Below are positions 1 to 4,822 of a DNA stretch of 5,646 nucleotides, piece after piece; positions within the stretch are counted from its first letter, which is position 1, and every line of letters begins with the position of its first letter. A program made the translations under genes and the position numbers. Under the pieces are notes generated by a model, which saw only the letters and a program-made list of their open reading frames with translations, did no database searches and was not told where the DNA came from. The DNA is from an uncultured bacterium (lineage in GTDB: Bacteria; Patescibacteriota; Minisyncoccia; Moranbacterales; GWC2-37-73). The DNA lies in assembly GCA_903866285.1 (NCBI GenBank), contig CAIPMZ010000132.1:1-5646 (forward strand), in the 5' to 3' direction.

Positions 1-8
1 AAGAAAAC

Positions 9-290
9 TTATTTCTTCTCAACTTTCTTTTCAATTTTTTCCTTAGCAACCTTAGCTGGTTTGGCTTTGGCGGCATCCTTTTTAACAGCGGATTTTTCGG
101 CTAGTTTCTTGAAGCGGTCAACGCGTCCAGTGGTGTCGATCATCTTTTTCTTGCCAGTATAGAATGGATGGCAAGCGCTGCAGATTTCCGTCGTCATCTC
201 AGCTTGGGTTGAACCAGTAGTTAAAACCGCTCCGCAAGAGCAGGTGATAGTTGCATTAGAATGATAAGTTGGGTGGATTGATTTTTTCAT
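9..290 (-). CDS. rpmE: 50S ribosomal protein L31 (zinc-binding type)
   Basis: Structural protein of the large ribosomal subunit, at the central protuberance and intersubunit bridge. The 93-residue product starts MKKSIHPTYH, the usual L31 opening. It has the four zinc-ligand cysteines of the C+ type: C17 and C19 (CSCG), then C37 and C40 (CSACHPFYTGKKK). The family core ends near residue 62. After it comes a tail of about 30 residues made mostly of Lys, Ala and Glu, longer than in most L31 (about 70 aa) and probably rRNA-binding; that role is inferred. The ATG matches the conserved N-terminus. There is no Shine-Dalgarno, and an extended -10 promoter lies so close that the mRNA should be nearly leaderless. 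The gene is divergent from rpsB and ends 8 bases from the window edge. Confidence 0.95.
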   Translation of the reverse strand: MKKSIHPTYHSNATITCSCGAVLTTGSTQAEMTTEICSACHPFYTGKKKMIDTTGRVDRFKKLAEKSAVKKDAAKAKPAKVAKEKIEKKVEKK

Positions 291-300
291 AGTAGCTTAT

Positions 301-309
301 ATTATACCA
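301..309 (-). promoter_or_regulatory. rpmE promoter, extended -10
   Basis: On the minus strand this reads TGGTATAAT, a perfect -10 hexamer with the TGn extension. The -35 is poor (CTGTAA at 18 bp). Transcription would start near 294, only about 4 nt before the rpmE ATG at 290. Confidence 0.7.
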
Positions 310-339
310 GATTAGCTTAATTCGTTACAGCAAGACGTT

Positions 340-373
340 GGAGACTTAGCCTCCAAGGGGAGGCTAAGCCTCC
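340..373. repeat. Palindrome in the rpmE-rpsB divergent spacer
   Basis: CTTAGCCTCC (345-354) pairs perfectly with GGAGGCTAAG (359-368) around an AAGG loop. After one A/C mismatch GGAG (340-343) pairs with CTCC (370-373). It lies upstream of both divergent genes and has no T-run, so it is not a terminator for either. It could be a regulator site, or one copy of a dispersed REP-like palindrome; inference only. Confidence 0.7.
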
Positions 374-461
374 TTGCAACTAGCAGTGATTTAGTTAATT
401 CAGTATTAACTCTTAAAATAATGATTTAAGTACTCAGCTACCGTAGCATGTATTTCTTGAA

Positions 462-489
462 TTGACAAGGGGCGGAGTTCTGCTATACT
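462..489 (+). promoter_or_regulatory. rpsB operon promoter
   Basis: Perfect -35 TTGACA (462-467), a 16-bp spacer, then TGC-TATACT with the -10 at 484-489 and an extended TGn. Predicted start is near 496, giving an rpsB leader of about 185 nt. This is the best-looking promoter in the window. Confidence 0.85.
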
Positions 490-495
490 TGGTCT

Positions 496-681
496 TGTAC
501 TCACTATTTAATAAATACATACTTTCTCTGACCTCTTCCTGTCCCAATTTCATTGGGATTGAGGCCGAAAAAAGGGAAAAGTAGGTGATTGCACCACCTA
601 ATAAAGGTGGAAAGTAATAATTAAGGAAGAAGCTCGGTTTGATTTACTGCTAAGGGCAGGATCTCGACAGGGTAAAAAACA
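496..681 (+). promoter_or_regulatory. Structured rpsB leader RNA
   Basis: The untranslated leader between the promoter and rpsB has several hairpins. TCCCAAT (542-548) pairs with ATTGGGA (552-558), extended by CCTC (532-535) with GAGG (561-564). TAGGTG (582-587) pairs with CACCTA (595-600), and CCACCT (594-599) pairs with AGGTGG (605-610). These last two share bases, so only one can form. CTGC (647-650) pairs with GCAG (656-659) just before a weak AGGG ribosome site (669-672). S2 represses its own rpsB-tsf mRNA in E. coli; similar control here is an inference. Together with the promoter and palindrome this accounts for the 391-nt gene-free spacer 291-681. Confidence 0.5.
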
Positions 682-1452
682 ATGACAGAAGAAAAAACGC
701 AAACAGCGCCTATTCAGGCAGTTGCCTCTAAGAAACCAGTTGAGCGAGAAAGCTATTTCGCTTCTCTTGACTTGGCTAAAATCGAGTTTACCCTCGAAGA
801 AATGATGAAAAATGGCGTTCATTTTGGTCACCAAAAAGCTCGTCGTAACCCAAAGATGGATGAATACATCTTTACGACCCGTAAAGGTATTAACATCATT
901 GATTTGCAAAAGACCCAAGAAAAAATGCAAGAAGCTATCGATTTTATCAAAGCAATTAAGAAAAGTGGTAAAAATATTCTTTTCGTGGGAACTAAAATTC
1001 AAGCTAAAGATTTAGTTTCTGATGTAGCGCGAGTTTCCGGGATGCCTTTCGTGACGGAACGTTGGCTAGGTGGAACCTTTACAAATTTTAAAGTTATTCG
1101 CGGGCGAACTCGTTATTTAGTAGAATCTCAAGATAAACTAGCTAAAAACGAATACAAGAAATATACCAAGTTTGAACAAATGAAAAAAATTGAAGAACTT
1201 GAGAAAATGGAAAAACGCATGGGTGGAATTAAATTTATGACTGAACTACCAGGCGCAATTTTTGCGGCTAGCGTTAAAGAGGATAATTTGGCTATCATAG
1301 AAGCTAAGAAAATGGGAATTCCTGTAATTGCGATTGCGGATACTAATACAAATCCTTCTCAAATCGATTATCCAATTCCAGCTAATGATGATGCAATCTC
1401 TTCACTTCGAATTATTCTTTCTTACGCCCTTAAAGCGATTAAAGAAGCTTAA
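682..1452 (+). CDS. rpsB: 30S ribosomal protein S2
   Basis: Small-subunit protein that sits between head and body of the 30S and is needed for S1 or mRNA docking in many bacteria. The 256-residue product carries the S2 signatures in order: MMKNGVHFGHQ (41-51), RNPKMDEYIF and RKGINIIDLQKT (55-78), ILFVGTK (99-105), VTERWLGGTFTNFKVI (124-139), and IPVIAIADTNTNPSQIDYP then IPANDDAISS (213-241). S2 proteins normally begin close to the first motif, so about 32 residues here form a polar N-terminal extension (TEEKTQTAPIQAVASKK). The ATG at 682 has AGGG nine bases upstream, one of very few SD-like sites here. The C-terminus stops soon after the conserved core. It is first in the run with tsf, the usual bacterial pairing. 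Confidence 0.97.
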   Translation: MTEEKTQTAPIQAVASKKPVERESYFASLDLAKIEFTLEEMMKNGVHFGHQKARRNPKMDEYIFTTRKGINIIDLQKTQEKMQEAIDFIKAIKKSGKNILFVGTKIQAKDLVSDVARVSGMPFVTERWLGGTFTNFKVIRGRTRYLVESQDKLAKNEYKKYTKFEQMKKIEELEKMEKRMGGIKFMTELPGAIFAASVKEDNLAIIEAKKMGIPVIAIADTNTNPSQIDYPIPANDDAISSLRIILSYALKAIKEA

Positions 1453-1480
1453 GAATTTCATAAATCCTAATTACCAATTC

Positions 1481-1565
1481 CTAATTTCTAATTAAAAACA
1501 AAAATAAAAAATGTCCAATATTTGAATTTTTGACATTGAACAATTTGTTAGATATTAGAAATTAG
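1481..1565 (+). repeat. AT-rich nested inverted repeat between rpsB and tsf
   Basis: CTAATTTCTAAT (1481-1492) and ATTAGAAATTAG (1554-1565) are a perfect 12-bp inverted repeat. Inside, AATGTC (1510-1515) pairs with GACATT (1532-1537). ATTAGAT-like units continue to about 1577. Its TTTGAATTTTT (1521-1531) recurs at 3895-3905 in another spacer hairpin. Confidence 0.6.
1530..1558 (+). promoter_or_regulatory. Possible internal promoter for tsf
   Basis: A perfect TTGACA (1530-1535) is followed after 17 bp by TATTAG (1553-1558), a 4/6 match to the -10. It would start a transcript about 22 nt before tsf. The AT-rich repeat context makes a chance match possible. Confidence 0.3.
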
Positions 1566-1586
1566 ATATTAGATATTTATAAGAAT

Positions 1587-2165
1587 ATGTTGCAACTGAT
1601 TAAAAAAATTCGAGAACGAACTGGAGCGGGGATGGTAGCAGTTAAAAAAGCGATTGACGAAGCTGGTGGCGATGAGGAAAAAGCCATCGAAATTTTGCGA
1701 AAGCAAGGCGCTGGGAAAGCGCTAAAACGGGCTGATAAAGAAGCTAAGGAAGGCGTTATCGTTTCCTATATTCATTCGAACAATAAAATTGGAACTTTAA
1801 TTAAACTGCTTTGCGAAACTGACTTTGTAGCTCGCAATGAAGATTTCCAGCAACTAGCGAAGGATATCGCGATGCACGCTACGGCCCTAAACCCAAGATT
1901 TATCAAGCCGGAGGAAGTTGCTAGTGAAATAGTTGCAAAAGAAAGAGAAATTTGGACCGCGCAACTAACGCAAGAAGGAAAAACAGCGGAGATGATTGAG
2001 AAAATTTTGGTGGGGAAGGAAAAGAAATTTCGAGAAGAATCTGCCCTACTGACCCAGGCTTTCGTGAAAGATCCGCAAAAGACGGTAGGCGATTTGATTG
2101 TTGAAAATATTTCAAAAATGGGCGAAAAAATCGAAATCGGTGAAATGGTTCGATTTGAACTGTAG
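1587..2165 (+). CDS. tsf: Elongation factor Ts
   Basis: Guanine-nucleotide exchange factor that regenerates EF-Tu-GTP in the cytoplasm. The 192-residue protein has the N-terminal UBA-like domain (about 3-45) with RERTGAGM and KKAIDEAGGDEEKAIEILRK, then KEAKEGVI. The core motif CETDFVARNEDF (76-87) contains the TDFVARN signature, where family Asp-Phe residues contact the EF-Tu Mg/G-domain. At about 190-200 aa it belongs to the short class of EF-Ts (as in Thermus), lacking the extended second core subdomain and coiled coil of E. coli EF-Ts (about 280 aa). It lies 134 nt after rpsB, separated by an AT-rich inverted repeat. No Shine-Dalgarno is visible before the ATG. Confidence 0.96.
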   Translation: MLQLIKKIRERTGAGMVAVKKAIDEAGGDEEKAIEILRKQGAGKALKRADKEAKEGVIVSYIHSNNKIGTLIKLLCETDFVARNEDFQQLAKDIAMHATALNPRFIKPEEVASEIVAKEREIWTAQLTQEGKTAEMIEKILVGKEKKFREESALLTQAFVKDPQKTVGDLIVENISKMGEKIEIGEMVRFEL

Positions 2166-2168
2166 TTT

Positions 2169-2198
2169 TTGAAAAGAGTTTAATTCTTTGGTTATAGT
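2169..2198 (+). promoter_or_regulatory. Promoter placing a leaderless start on the PSP1 gene
   Basis: TTGAAA (2169-2174), an 18-bp spacer, then TATAGT (2193-2198), starting three bases after the tsf stop. The start point would fall at about 2205-2206, on the A of the PSP1 gene ATG, predicting a leaderless mRNA. Confidence 0.5.
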
Positions 2199-2205
2199 TT
2201 GTAAT

Positions 2206-2982
2206 ATGTATACATATTCAGTTCGGGTTTATAGTTGGGAACCGTCGCGTAAATGTTTAAGCGAGCTTGAATTTATTGACGGAGATATGGTGGTGGTAAA
2301 AGATGAGGTTTGCGTAGAGATTGGCTTGATTGAGAAGAATGATAAATTTAGCAAGGATGAAAAAAAGACTGCTATCGTGCGGAGAGCTTCAGCGCGAGAC
2401 ATTGAAAATTACGAGAAGAACAAAGAGAAAAAACTTGAAATTTTAAAGCTAAGTAAGAGTGAAATCAAAAGACTTGGCTTAAATATGAAATTGGTTGACG
2501 CGCATGTTAGTTTGGATGGGAACAGTGCGGTGATTCTTTTTACTTCAGACGAGCGAGTTGATTTTCGGGATTTAGTTAAAAATCTTTCGAAAATTTTTCA
2601 TCGCAGTATCAGGATGCATCAAGTTGGCTCGCGCGATGAAGCGCGAAAATTAGGTGGCTGTGGGGTGTGCGGACGCGATCTTTGTTGTTTGCGTTTTCCG
2701 GGAAGTCTGCCGAGCATTTCGATTGATATGGCCAGGGTTCAACAAGTAGCTCATCGTGGCAGCGAAAGAATTTCTGGGGTATGTGGACGTTTGATGTGTT
2801 GTCTTTCTTACGAGGCAGCTCAGTATCAACAAATGCTAGCCGGGATGCCAGAAGTGCATTCCAGCGTAAGATTAAAAGAGGGAAAAGGGGAAGTGATTGA
2901 GCTAAATGCGCTTACTTGCGATATTAAAGTTCGGATGGCTGATGGAACAATTGTGCTAGTAAAAAAAGAAGCCTTGCTTTAA
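2206..2982 (+). CDS. PSP1 domain protein (YaaT/RicT-like)
   Basis: The 258-residue protein matches the PSP1 family. The N-terminal part (about 3-45) has the SVRVYSWE and LEFIDGDMVVVKDE pattern, and the core has FTSDERVDFRDLVKNLSKIF (112-131). Two cysteine clusters follow: GGCGVCGRDLCCL (150-162) and GVCGRLMCCLSYE (191-203). In Bacillus subtilis the relative YaaT works with YlbF and YmcA in a complex that affects RNase Y and sporulation and can carry iron-sulfur clusters. The clustered cysteines here would allow the same, but the role in this lineage is unknown. The C-terminus (about 220-258) looks like a small beta domain. I chose ATG 2206 over TTG 2188, which adds six residues, because family homology starts at once and a promoter points to 2206. 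No Shine-Dalgarno is present. Confidence 0.9.
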   Translation: MYTYSVRVYSWEPSRKCLSELEFIDGDMVVVKDEVCVEIGLIEKNDKFSKDEKKTAIVRRASARDIENYEKNKEKKLEILKLSKSEIKRLGLNMKLVDAHVSLDGNSAVILFTSDERVDFRDLVKNLSKIFHRSIRMHQVGSRDEARKLGGCGVCGRDLCCLRFPGSLPSISIDMARVQQVAHRGSERISGVCGRLMCCLSYEAAQYQQMLAGMPEVHSSVRLKEGKGEVIELNALTCDIKVRMADGTIVLVKKEALL

Positions 2983-3020
2983 ATTTAACTTGGTATTTCA
3001 AAAAATATTCACGAATTAAA

Positions 3021-3701
3021 ATGTTGTATTATATTTTACCCCCATTTATTATTATCCTAAGCGTTGGAGCGCTGATTATGTTTCTATTCCGCAAAATGGA
3101 AAATATTCCAGCGGAAGAGATTATCGCGCCAAAGCTGGAAAAGCCATCCATCGAAAGAATGAAGGCTTTGCAATCTAGCTTGAGTCAGTTTGGCTTGCGC
3201 ATTTTAGAGCGGATGATGCATCGTTTAAAACTCCTTTCGCTAAAGTTTCATAACGCTAGCAATGAGCTCTTTCACTCTATTCGAGAAAAAAGAGAAAAAC
3301 GGATAAAGCTAGACGAAGAGAAAAAGCAGCAGCAACAACAAGAGGCGCAAGCTATTCAACTAGCCAGTAAAGATATTTTAACCGCAACCGAAGAAGATCG
3401 TCCACGAGTTAAAGAGCCAGTGCTTCCAGCGAGCCAGCTAGATTTGAAAAATACTAGAATGGGAGCTGCGATGATGCGTAGAGCGAAGCCGAAAGCCAAC
3501 GAAAAGTTAGAGGAAGTTTTGATTAAGCGAATTGCGGTTAATCCTCGCGATATCGAAGCTTACGAGCGCCTTGGAGATTACTATCTAGAAAGAGAAAATC
3601 ACAGCGATTCCTTAGAATGCTTCAGGCAGGTTTTAAAGTTGAGCCCAGCTCACTATAAGGCTAAAACTCGGATTAGAAAATTAGAAGGTCTCTTAAAATA
3701 A
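3021..3701 (+). CDS. Membrane-anchored protein with C-terminal TPR
   Basis: A 226-residue protein of unknown specific function. Residues 4-23 (starting YILPPFIIILSVG) form one hydrophobic segment followed by R24-K25, which suggests an N-terminal anchor with the rest in the cytoplasm. Residues about 40-110 are charged and helical, with a probable coiled coil (SIREKREKRIKLDEEKK) and a run of five Gln (103-107). Residues 111-160 look like a flexible linker. Residues about 163-222 make roughly one and a half tetratricopeptide units (VNPRDIEAYERLGDYYLE, then SLECFRQVLKLSPAHYKA), usually a protein-docking surface. It follows the PSP1 gene by 38 nt and may be co-transcribed. No Shine-Dalgarno is visible at the ATG. 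No partner can be named from sequence alone. Confidence 0.8.
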   Translation: MLYYILPPFIIILSVGALIMFLFRKMENIPAEEIIAPKLEKPSIERMKALQSSLSQFGLRILERMMHRLKLLSLKFHNASNELFHSIREKREKRIKLDEEKKQQQQQEAQAIQLASKDILTATEEDRPRVKEPVLPASQLDLKNTRMGAAMMRRAKPKANEKLEEVLIKRIAVNPRDIEAYERLGDYYLERENHSDSLECFRQVLKLSPAHYKAKTRIRKLEGLLK

Positions 3702-3718
3702 GCCTTGAGGTAGTTGGC

Positions 3719-3747
3719 TTGTCTTTTCCTGAGGTTTAACTTATAAT
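3719..3747 (+). promoter_or_regulatory. Promoter of the tRNA/rpmG cluster
   Basis: TTGTCT (3719-3724), a 17-bp spacer, and a perfect TATAAT (3742-3747). Transcription would start near 3754, about 12 nt before tRNA-Thr(UGU). No terminator is seen between the upstream TPR gene and this site. Confidence 0.75.
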
Positions 3748-3765
3748 GGATAAATTGTCGTATTA

Positions 3766-3837
3766 GCCACCCTAGCTCAACGGTAGAGCTACTGTTTTGT
3801 AAACAGTAGGTTATCGGTTCAAATCCGGTGGGTGGCT
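3766..3837 (+). tRNA. tRNA-Thr (anticodon UGU)
   Basis: A complete 72-nt cloverleaf. The acceptor GCCACCC (3766-3772) pairs with GGGTGGC (3830-3836), with discriminator T3837. The D stem is GCTC/GAGC. The anticodon stem ACTGT/ACAGT encloses loop TTTGTAA, so the anticodon is TGT (3798-3800). The T stem ATCGG/CCGGT has loop TTCAAAT. CCA is not encoded (the gene is followed by CAG), so it must be added by CCA-adding enzyme. It is first in the cluster, matching E. coli thrU in position and anticodon. Confidence 0.95.
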
Positions 3838-3850
3838 CAGGAATGGAAAG

Positions 3851-3913
3851 TAATTTTAAATTTTTAATTTTAAATTTGAAATGAATTTTAAATGTTTGAA
3901 TTTTTAAACATTT
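3851..3913 (+). repeat. AT-rich palindromic spacer between tRNA-Thr and tRNA-Tyr
   Basis: The 132-nt spacer is built from TTTAAATT-like units. It ends in a hairpin, AAATGTTT (3890-3897) with AAACATTT (3906-3913) around GAATTTTT. It shares TTTGAATTTTT with the rpsB-tsf spacer and probably belongs to the same class of low-complexity palindromes. Confidence 0.5.
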
Positions 3914-3969
3914 TGTCATTAAGATTTGATAAAAAATTGGATAGGTGAATATAGAAGTATATAAAAAAT

Positions 3970-4052
3970 GGGTCGGTACCCTAGCGGTCAAAGGGAGCAG
4001 TCTGTAACACTGTCGACTTCGGTCTTCGCAAGTTCGAATCTTGCCCGGCCCA
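3970..4052 (+). tRNA. tRNA-Tyr (anticodon GUA)
   Basis: An 83-nt class II tRNA. The acceptor GGGTCGG (3970-3976) pairs with CCGGCCC (4045-4051), with one T-G wobble and discriminator A4052. The anticodon stem GCAGT/ACTGT holds loop CTGTAAC, so the anticodon is GTA (4004-4006). A long variable arm (CGACTTCGGTC region) is the class II hallmark shared by bacterial tRNA-Tyr, Leu and Ser. The T arm is GCAAG-TTCGAAT-CTTGC. CCA is not encoded. Its place after tRNA-Thr(UGU) mirrors thrU-tyrU in E. coli. Confidence 0.95.
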
Positions 4053-4090
4053 CTTTAGAGAAAAAAAGAGAATAAAAAAACCGCAGCAAC

Positions 4091-4367
4091 GCCGTTGTAG
4101 CTCAGTTGGTAGAGCGCATCCTTGGTAAACTATTGCCCACCGCTCAGGAAACTGAGAGGCGAATCCCGAATAACGGTTAAAGGCCATGCATTGGCTCAGA
4201 CCGTGGCGTGACAAGTGCTACGCCCGAACGACTGACAAGGGAAGCTAAGTCTTATGTCAATTGAGATATGCTTAATATACAGTCTAATCCTCTACAATAG
4301 ATGCGAAAAAATGAAATAGAGGTGCAAATGAGGGATGAGGTCTGCGGTTCGATTCCGCACAACGGCT
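4091..4367 (+). tRNA. tRNA-Thr (anticodon GGU), split by a group I intron
   Basis: The exons are 4091-4126 and 4331-4367, giving a 73-nt mature tRNA. The acceptor GCCGTTG (4091-4097) pairs perfectly with CAACGGC (4360-4366), with discriminator T4367, as in the other tRNA-Thr here. The D stem is GCTC/GAGC. The anticodon stem CATCC (4117-4121) pairs with GGATG (4333-4337) only after the intron is removed. The spliced loop reads TTGGTAG, with anticodon GGT (4124-4126). The T arm is TGCGG-TTCGATT-CCGCA. CCA is not encoded. A search for uninterrupted tRNAs would miss this gene. By position and anticodon it corresponds to E. coli thrT. It probably reads ACC and ACU codons. Confidence 0.92.
4127..4330 (+). 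ncRNA. Group I self-splicing intron (204 nt, no ORF)
   Basis: The ribozyme core can be drawn by hand. P1: exon GGT (4124-4126) plus AA pairs with TTGCC (4133-4137), with the required U-G wobble at the splice site (U4126-G4135). P2: CTCAG-GAAA-CTGAG (4143-4156), a GNRA tetraloop. P3: TCCC (4164-4167) with GGGA (4239-4242). P4: ACGGT (4173-4177) with ACCGT (4200-4204). P5: GGCCA with TGGCT (4182-4196). P6: GGCGT with ACGCC (4205-4224). P7: GACTG (4230-4234) with CAGTC (4280-4284), in R-like AACGACTGA and S-like AATATACAGTC contexts. P8: TAAGT with GCTTA (4246-4274). P9: CCTCTA (4289-4294) with TAGAGG (4317-4322). The last base is G4330, as group I introns require. The subgroup is not certain. 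No homing endonuclease is present. Confidence 0.88.
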
Positions 4368-4370
4368 CAG

Positions 4371-4502
4371 GAGAATTTAAAAGGTATGGCGTACCCAGCA
4401 CCAAATTCCAAAAAGAATTTGAGGTGGGATAAAGTTTTCTTCACGGAAACCCTGCCCGCAACGCCTTGAGCGTAGCGATGGCAGGCGGGGCCTACGGCTC
4501 AG
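4371..4502 (+). repeat. Structured insertion-like segment after tRNA-Thr(GGU)
   Basis: The segment is bounded by a 9-bp direct repeat ACGGCTCAG. One copy (4362-4370) is the end of tRNA-Thr(GGU) plus CAG; the other is 4494-4502. Inside are four successive hairpins: GGTA/TACC (4383-4395), CACCAAATTC with GAATTT-GA-GGTG (4399-4426), GTTTTC with GGAAAC (4434-4450), and a large one at 4451-4485. No tRNA cloverleaf or T-loop is found. It may be a small non-coding element inserted at the tRNA 3' end. Confidence 0.45.
4451..4485. repeat. 13-bp interrupted palindrome (REP-like)
   Basis: CCTGCC-CGC-a-ACGC pairs with GCGT-a-GCG-at-GGCAGG around a CTTGA loop. It is much more GC-rich than its surroundings. 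Dispersed palindromes of this style are common in such genomes; membership in a repeat family is a guess without a genome search. Confidence 0.55.
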
Positions 4503-4548
4503 ATTAGTAATAATTGTAAATTTTAATAAAGAATTGGTGCGGGACGCT

Positions 4549-4585
4549 CATATTTGTAGCTGTTCGTACCTCACAGACAAATATG
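4549..4585 (+). promoter_or_regulatory. Hairpin enclosing the rpmG start codon
   Basis: CATATTTGT (4549-4557) pairs perfectly with ACAAATATG (4577-4585), whose last three bases are the rpmG ATG. After a two-base bulge (AG), CTGT (4560-4563) pairs with ACAG (4573-4576) over a 9-nt loop. No Shine-Dalgarno is present. The fold should block initiation until opened. Confidence 0.65.
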
Positions 4586-4747
4586 GCGACAAAGACAAAG
4601 GAAAACCTGGTGAAACTTAAATGCAGTGAATGTAAGAACATTACTTACTATACTTCACGCAACAAGAAAATTATCAAGGAAAAACTTGAGCTCAGTAAGT
4701 ATTGCAAATTCTGCCGCAAACACACAAGTCACAAGGAAATGAAATAA
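4583..4747 (+). CDS. rpmG: 50S ribosomal protein L33
   Basis: Small protein of the large subunit near the E site. The 54-residue product is of normal family length and begins MATKTKENLVKLKCSECKN. Four zinc-ligand cysteines form two CxxC knuckles: C14/C17 (CSEC) and C41/C44 (CKFC), the zinc-binding form of L33. It ends RKHTSHKEMK, as L33 proteins do. The ATG gives the expected MATK opening. The gene sits between tRNA-Thr(GGU) and tRNA-Trp with no promoter seen, so it is probably expressed from the tRNA transcript. In many bacteria rpmG precedes tRNA-Trp, secE and nusG; here nothing resembling secE follows within the window. The start and stop codons both lie in hairpins. Confidence 0.96.
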   Translation: MATKTKENLVKLKCSECKNITYYTSRNKKIIKEKLELSKYCKFCRKHTSHKEMK

Positions 4748-4772
4748 CCTGTCAGTCACGACTGACGGGTTA
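4745..4772 (+). other. Hairpin starting at the rpmG stop codon
   Basis: TAACCTGTCAGT (4745-4756) pairs with ACTGACGGGTTA (4761-4772), with one T-G wobble and a CACG loop. The first three bases are the stop codon. No T-run follows directly (TTACACCTGTTTTAG), so it is a poor intrinsic terminator. It more likely stabilises the message or marks a processing point before tRNA-Trp. Confidence 0.6.
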
Positions 4773-4822
4773 CACCTGTTTTAGAAAATCAAAGCGATAA
4801 TTCCATGCCTCAGCATGGCATT

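Noticed and set aside
598..1002. Minus-strand 134-codon ORF opposite rpsB
   Set aside because: Shadow of the rpsB coding strand with no gene-like domain or start signal.
3937..3965. TTGGAT-17-TATAAA as a separate promoter for tRNA-Tyr
   Set aside because: The -10 ends 5 bases before the tRNA, so transcription would start inside or at the mature end; the tRNA is more likely transcribed from 3719-3747.
3653..3991. Minus-strand 112-codon ORF over tRNA-Thr
   Set aside because: Antisense to a tRNA and an AT-rich spacer; contains the typical artefact PPTGFEPITYCLQN.
3981..4214. Minus-strand 77-codon ORF across tRNA-Tyr and tRNA-Thr
   Set aside because: It lies entirely over tRNA genes and the intron in antisense; its residues (GQDSNLRRP) are the well-known false translation of antisense tRNA sequence.
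4383..4500. A further tRNA or second group I intron after tRNA-Thr(GGU)
   Set aside because: Four hairpins and a tRNA-like tail GGCTCAG are present, but there is no T-loop TTCRA motif, no matching acceptor strand and no P7-like pair.
4796..4801. GATAAT as -10 of a separate tRNA-Trp promoter
   Set aside because: No acceptable -35 at 15-19 bp; co-transcription with rpmG explains expression.
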